Part shown: piece after piece, positions 62,055-64,000 of the stretch
How the letters are laid out: every line of letters starts with the position of its first letter
Position numbering within the stretch: position 1 is the stretch's first letter
Source of the DNA: Pantoea sp.
GTDB lineage: Bacteria; Pseudomonadota; Gammaproteobacteria; Enterobacterales; Enterobacteriaceae
Length of the DNA: 64,000 bases
Direction: 5' to 3'
NCBI RefSeq assembly: GCF_028283705.1
Contig: NZ_JAPWKD010000011.1
Coordinates: forward strand, 496,001 to 560,000
Translations under genes and position numbers: made by a program
The notes under the pieces: model-generated
Told to the model about the DNA's origin: nothing
Database searches by the model: none
The model's input: only the letters and a program-made list of their open reading frames with translations

Positions 62055-62813
62055 ATGTTTTACGGCTTTGAACCACAATCACGTTTTTTACTGGGCACGG
62101 CAGGTTATCCCTCCCCGGCGATTCTGCAACAGGCGATTGTCGCCTCGGGCAGTGAAATCATCACCGTCAGCCTGCGGCGTGAAGGTGTCGCCGGTGCGGC
62201 ATTTCGTGAATTGCTGGCGCAGCTGGATAGGCGCGTGCTGCCGAATACCGCCGGTTGCCATACGGTACAGGAGGCGGTGACCACCGCGCATATGGCGCGT
62301 GAATTATTTAACACGCCATGGATCAAGCTGGAGGTGATCGGCCATGCCGATACGCTGCAACCGGATCCTTTTGCGCTGGTAGAAGCGGCACGCATTCTGT
62401 GCGCTGAGGGTTTCCAGGTCTTCCCCTATACCACGGAAGACCTGATTGTCGGCGAAAAACTGCTGGAAGCAGGCTGCGAAGTGCTGATGCCGTGGGGCGC
62501 GCCCATCGGTTCCGGTCAGGGGCTGCGCAATATTGATGGTTTGCGGGCGATGCGTGCCTGGTTTACCGATATCCCGCTGATTATTGACGCAGGCATTGGA
62601 GCACCATCACAGGCAGCGCAGGCGATGGAGCTGGGTTTTGATGCTGTTTTGCTGAATACCGCGGTGGCGAAAGCGGGCGATCCGGTGCTGATGGCGACGG
62701 CGTTCCGCCAGGCCATTGAGGCCGGGAAAGCGGCGCGCGACGGCGGACTGATGGAAAAACGCGATATGGCGGTGCCTTCGACCCCGGTTTTTGGCCTGGC
62801 GAATCTTTGCTGA
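62055..62813 (+). CDS. thiG: Thiazole synthase ThiG
   Basis: A 252-residue TIM barrel. The Schiff-base lysine is K91 in [11 protein letters not shown]; also typical are [60 protein letters not shown] and the C-terminal [10 protein letters not shown]. It combines deoxyxylulose phosphate, dehydroglycine and ThiS sulfur into the thiazole phosphate. Confidence 0.96.
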   Translation: MFYGFEPQSRFLLGTAGYPSPAILQQAIVASGSEIITVSLRREGVAGAAFRELLAQLDRRVLPNTAGCHTVQEAVTTAHMARELFNTPWIKLEVIGHADTLQPDPFALVEAARILCAEGFQVFPYTTEDLIVGEKLLEAGCEVLMPWGAPIGSGQGLRNIDGLRAMRAWFTDIPLIIDAGIGAPSQAAQAMELGFDAVLLNTAVAKAGDPVLMATAFRQAIEAGKAARDGGLMEKRDMAVPSTPVFGLANLC

Positions 62814-62824
62814 GGAGAGTCCAT

Positions 62825-63793
62825 ATGGATCGCTATCAACGTCAGACGATGTTGCCGGAGATTGGTGAGCAGGGGCAGCAGCGGCTGGCTGGGGCACGGG
62901 CGCTGGTAGTGGGGGCAGGTGGATTGGGTTCGACGCTGCTGCCGCTGCTGGTGGGCGCCGGCGTGGGTTTTATCCGCCTGTATGACGACGATACGGTGGC
63001 GCTGCATAATCTGCATCGGCAGACGTTGTTTGATATGCAGGATGTGCAGCAATCGAAAGTCGCCAGCGCCCAGCGTGCGCTGCTGCGGCGAAATCCACAG
63101 GTGCAGGTGGAACCGGTGCCGCAGCCGCTAACGGCCAGCAATGTGCAGCAGGCACTCAGCAACATCGATCTGGTTATCGATGCGGCAGATAACTTTGCCG
63201 TCACTTATCAGTTATCGGATGCCTGTTATCCGGCGGGGATACCGCTGATCAGCGCTTCGGTTCTGGGGCGTCAGGGCTATGTCGGGGGATTCTGCGGCGC
63301 AGCCCCCAGCTATCGTGCGGTGTTCCCGCAGTTACCCACCAGTGCCGCGAACTGCAATACCGCCGGGGTGATGGGGCCAGCAGTGGCGACACTGGGCGCG
63401 ATGCAGGCGCAAATGGCGCTGAGCGTATTGCTTGGCCTGGAACCTTCACCGCTCGGTTGTCTGGTGAACTGTGATTTTGTGCACTGGCACTTTCGTCAGT
63501 TCCGTTTTGATCGGGCTGCGGAGCCGGATCAACCCTGGGTGCCGTTTATTGATACGCAGCTCCTCACGGCGGAGGACTGCATAGTAGAACTGCGTAGCCG
63601 CGAAGAAGCGCCGGTCAGTGTGGCGGCATGGGCGCAGCGCATCCTGCCGCAACAGCTTGACGCATGGCAACCCCCGCAAGACCGGCGCATTGTACTGGTT
63701 TGCGCCAGCGGTATTCGTGCGGCTCAGGCCGCCACGACGCTGGCGCAGCGCGGTTGTGCGCAGCTGGCCATTCTGGCAGCGAATCGATCATGA
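62825..63793 (+). CDS. thiF: ThiF/MoeB-type adenylyltransferase with rhodanese-like tail
   Basis: ATG 62825 follows GAGGAGAG. The 322 residues have ATP-binding VVGAGGLGSTLLPLLVGAGVG, the DDDTVALHNLHRQTLF segment and the conserved C177 in NCNTAGVMGP. The tail after about residue 270 (VLVCASGIRAAQAATTLAQRG, C293) looks like the active-site half of a rhodanese domain. It should adenylate ThiS. Unusually the zinc-binding CxxC pairs of classic ThiF/MoeB are not visible (the first site reads FCGAAPSYRAVFPQ). Its stop overlaps the next ATG. Confidence 0.87.
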   Translation: MDRYQRQTMLPEIGEQGQQRLAGARALVVGAGGLGSTLLPLLVGAGVGFIRLYDDDTVALHNLHRQTLFDMQDVQQSKVASAQRALLRRNPQVQVEPVPQPLTASNVQQALSNIDLVIDAADNFAVTYQLSDACYPAGIPLISASVLGRQGYVGGFCGAAPSYRAVFPQLPTSAANCNTAGVMGPAVATLGAMQAQMALSVLLGLEPSPLGCLVNCDFVHWHFRQFRFDRAAEPDQPWVPFIDTQLLTAEDCIVELRSREEAPVSVAAWAQRILPQQLDAWQPPQDRRIVLVCASGIRAAQAATTLAQRGCAQLAILAANRS

Positions 63794-64000
63794 GCCAGGA
63801 TATCACACTGCACGATCTTGGTTTTAGCTGGGGAGCACAGCCGCTGTGCCAGCAGCTGAATCTGCGGCTGCGTGGCGGTAAAACCACGGTGATGCTGGGA
63901 CGCAGTGGCATCGGTAAAAGCACGCTGCTGCGGCTGGTGGCGGGCTTGCTCCAGCCACAGCAGGGGCGCATTAGTGGCGTTGCGGCCAGTGTGGCCTGGA
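63790..64000 (+). CDS. ABC transporter ATP-binding protein, N-terminal part (partial)
   Basis: The first 70 residues of an ABC ATPase, with Walker A GRSGIGKST at about 37-45 and LLRLVAGLLQPQQGRISG after it; the gene runs off the window. It starts inside the thiF stop (ATGA), so it belongs to the thi operon. It is most likely the ATPase (ThiZ-like) of an importer of thiamine pyrimidine precursors, with permease and binding protein expected beyond 64000. Confidence 0.8.
   Translation, partial: MSQDITLHDLGFSWGAQPLCQQLNLRLRGGKTTVMLGRSGIGKSTLLRLVAGLLQPQQGRISGVAASVAW

Overview
The window reads as chromosomal or large-plasmid DNA of a plant-associated enterobacterium of the Erwiniaceae, most likely Pantoea or a close relative. 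The main evidence is a Pantoea-type carotenoid cluster (crtE, crtY, crtI, crtB with convergent crtZ), a ddpXABCDF-type operon in the E. coli gene order, and enterobacterial mqo, DUF2058 and thi genes. There are no rRNA or tRNA genes, no insertion sequence and no CRISPR array. The content is accessory metabolism: uptake systems, sugar and aromatic catabolism, pigment and efflux.

Layout. 1-384: start of a gluconate 2-dehydrogenase small subunit. 726-5239: LacI regulator with a divergent operon for a periplasmic sugar-binding protein, a Gfo/Idh/MocA dehydrogenase and a sugar isomerase, tied together by four copies of one operator. 5337-6951: ArsR regulator and a CynX/NimT-type MFS protein. 7127-10025: three-subunit non-oxidative hydroxyarylic acid decarboxylase (subunits D, C, B) with a divergent MarR regulator and two near-identical palindromic operators. 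10222-12729: an AT-richer 835-residue protein with a HEVGH zinc-protease motif, which looks like a secreted effector. 12788-17763: carotenoid cluster without crtX. 17991-21373: hydroxyacid dehydrogenase, DadA-like oxidoreductase and a second Gfo/Idh protein. 21357-28262: RpiR regulator plus ddpX-A-B-C-D-F, preceded by a sigma-54 type promoter and an NtrC-like site. 28443-32205: small genes, a decayed MFS gene, an XRE/MmyB regulator and a 14-TM type MFS efflux pump. 32437-34875: a complete BamA paralogue outside the normal bamA locus. 35076-41535: family 1 sugar ABC transporter with a PfkB kinase and a divergent ROK regulator.

41539-49050: single genes (dienelactone hydrolase, Mop-type molybdate-binding protein, AEC transporter, DUF2058, RluA-type pseudouridine synthase, DUF1203, mqo, acetyltransferase). 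49161-58046: divergent peptide-type ABC locus with an M81 peptidase, a ROK regulator and a ROK kinase; its binding-protein gene is frameshifted. 58000-58547: ParE/Phd-type toxin-antitoxin pair. 58637-60361: LysR regulator and pirin. 60443-60523: an unannotated-looking 26-residue membrane peptide. 60650-64000: TPP riboswitch and thiO-thiS-thiG-thiF followed by an ABC ATPase that runs off the end.

The most interesting points are the effector-like metalloprotease, the extra BamA, the crtX-less cluster whose crtY has lost a normal start codon, the probable nitrogen control of the D-Ala-D-Ala operon, and a TPP riboswitch whose conserved core sequence is repeated at the ribosome binding site of a 12-residue leader peptide.
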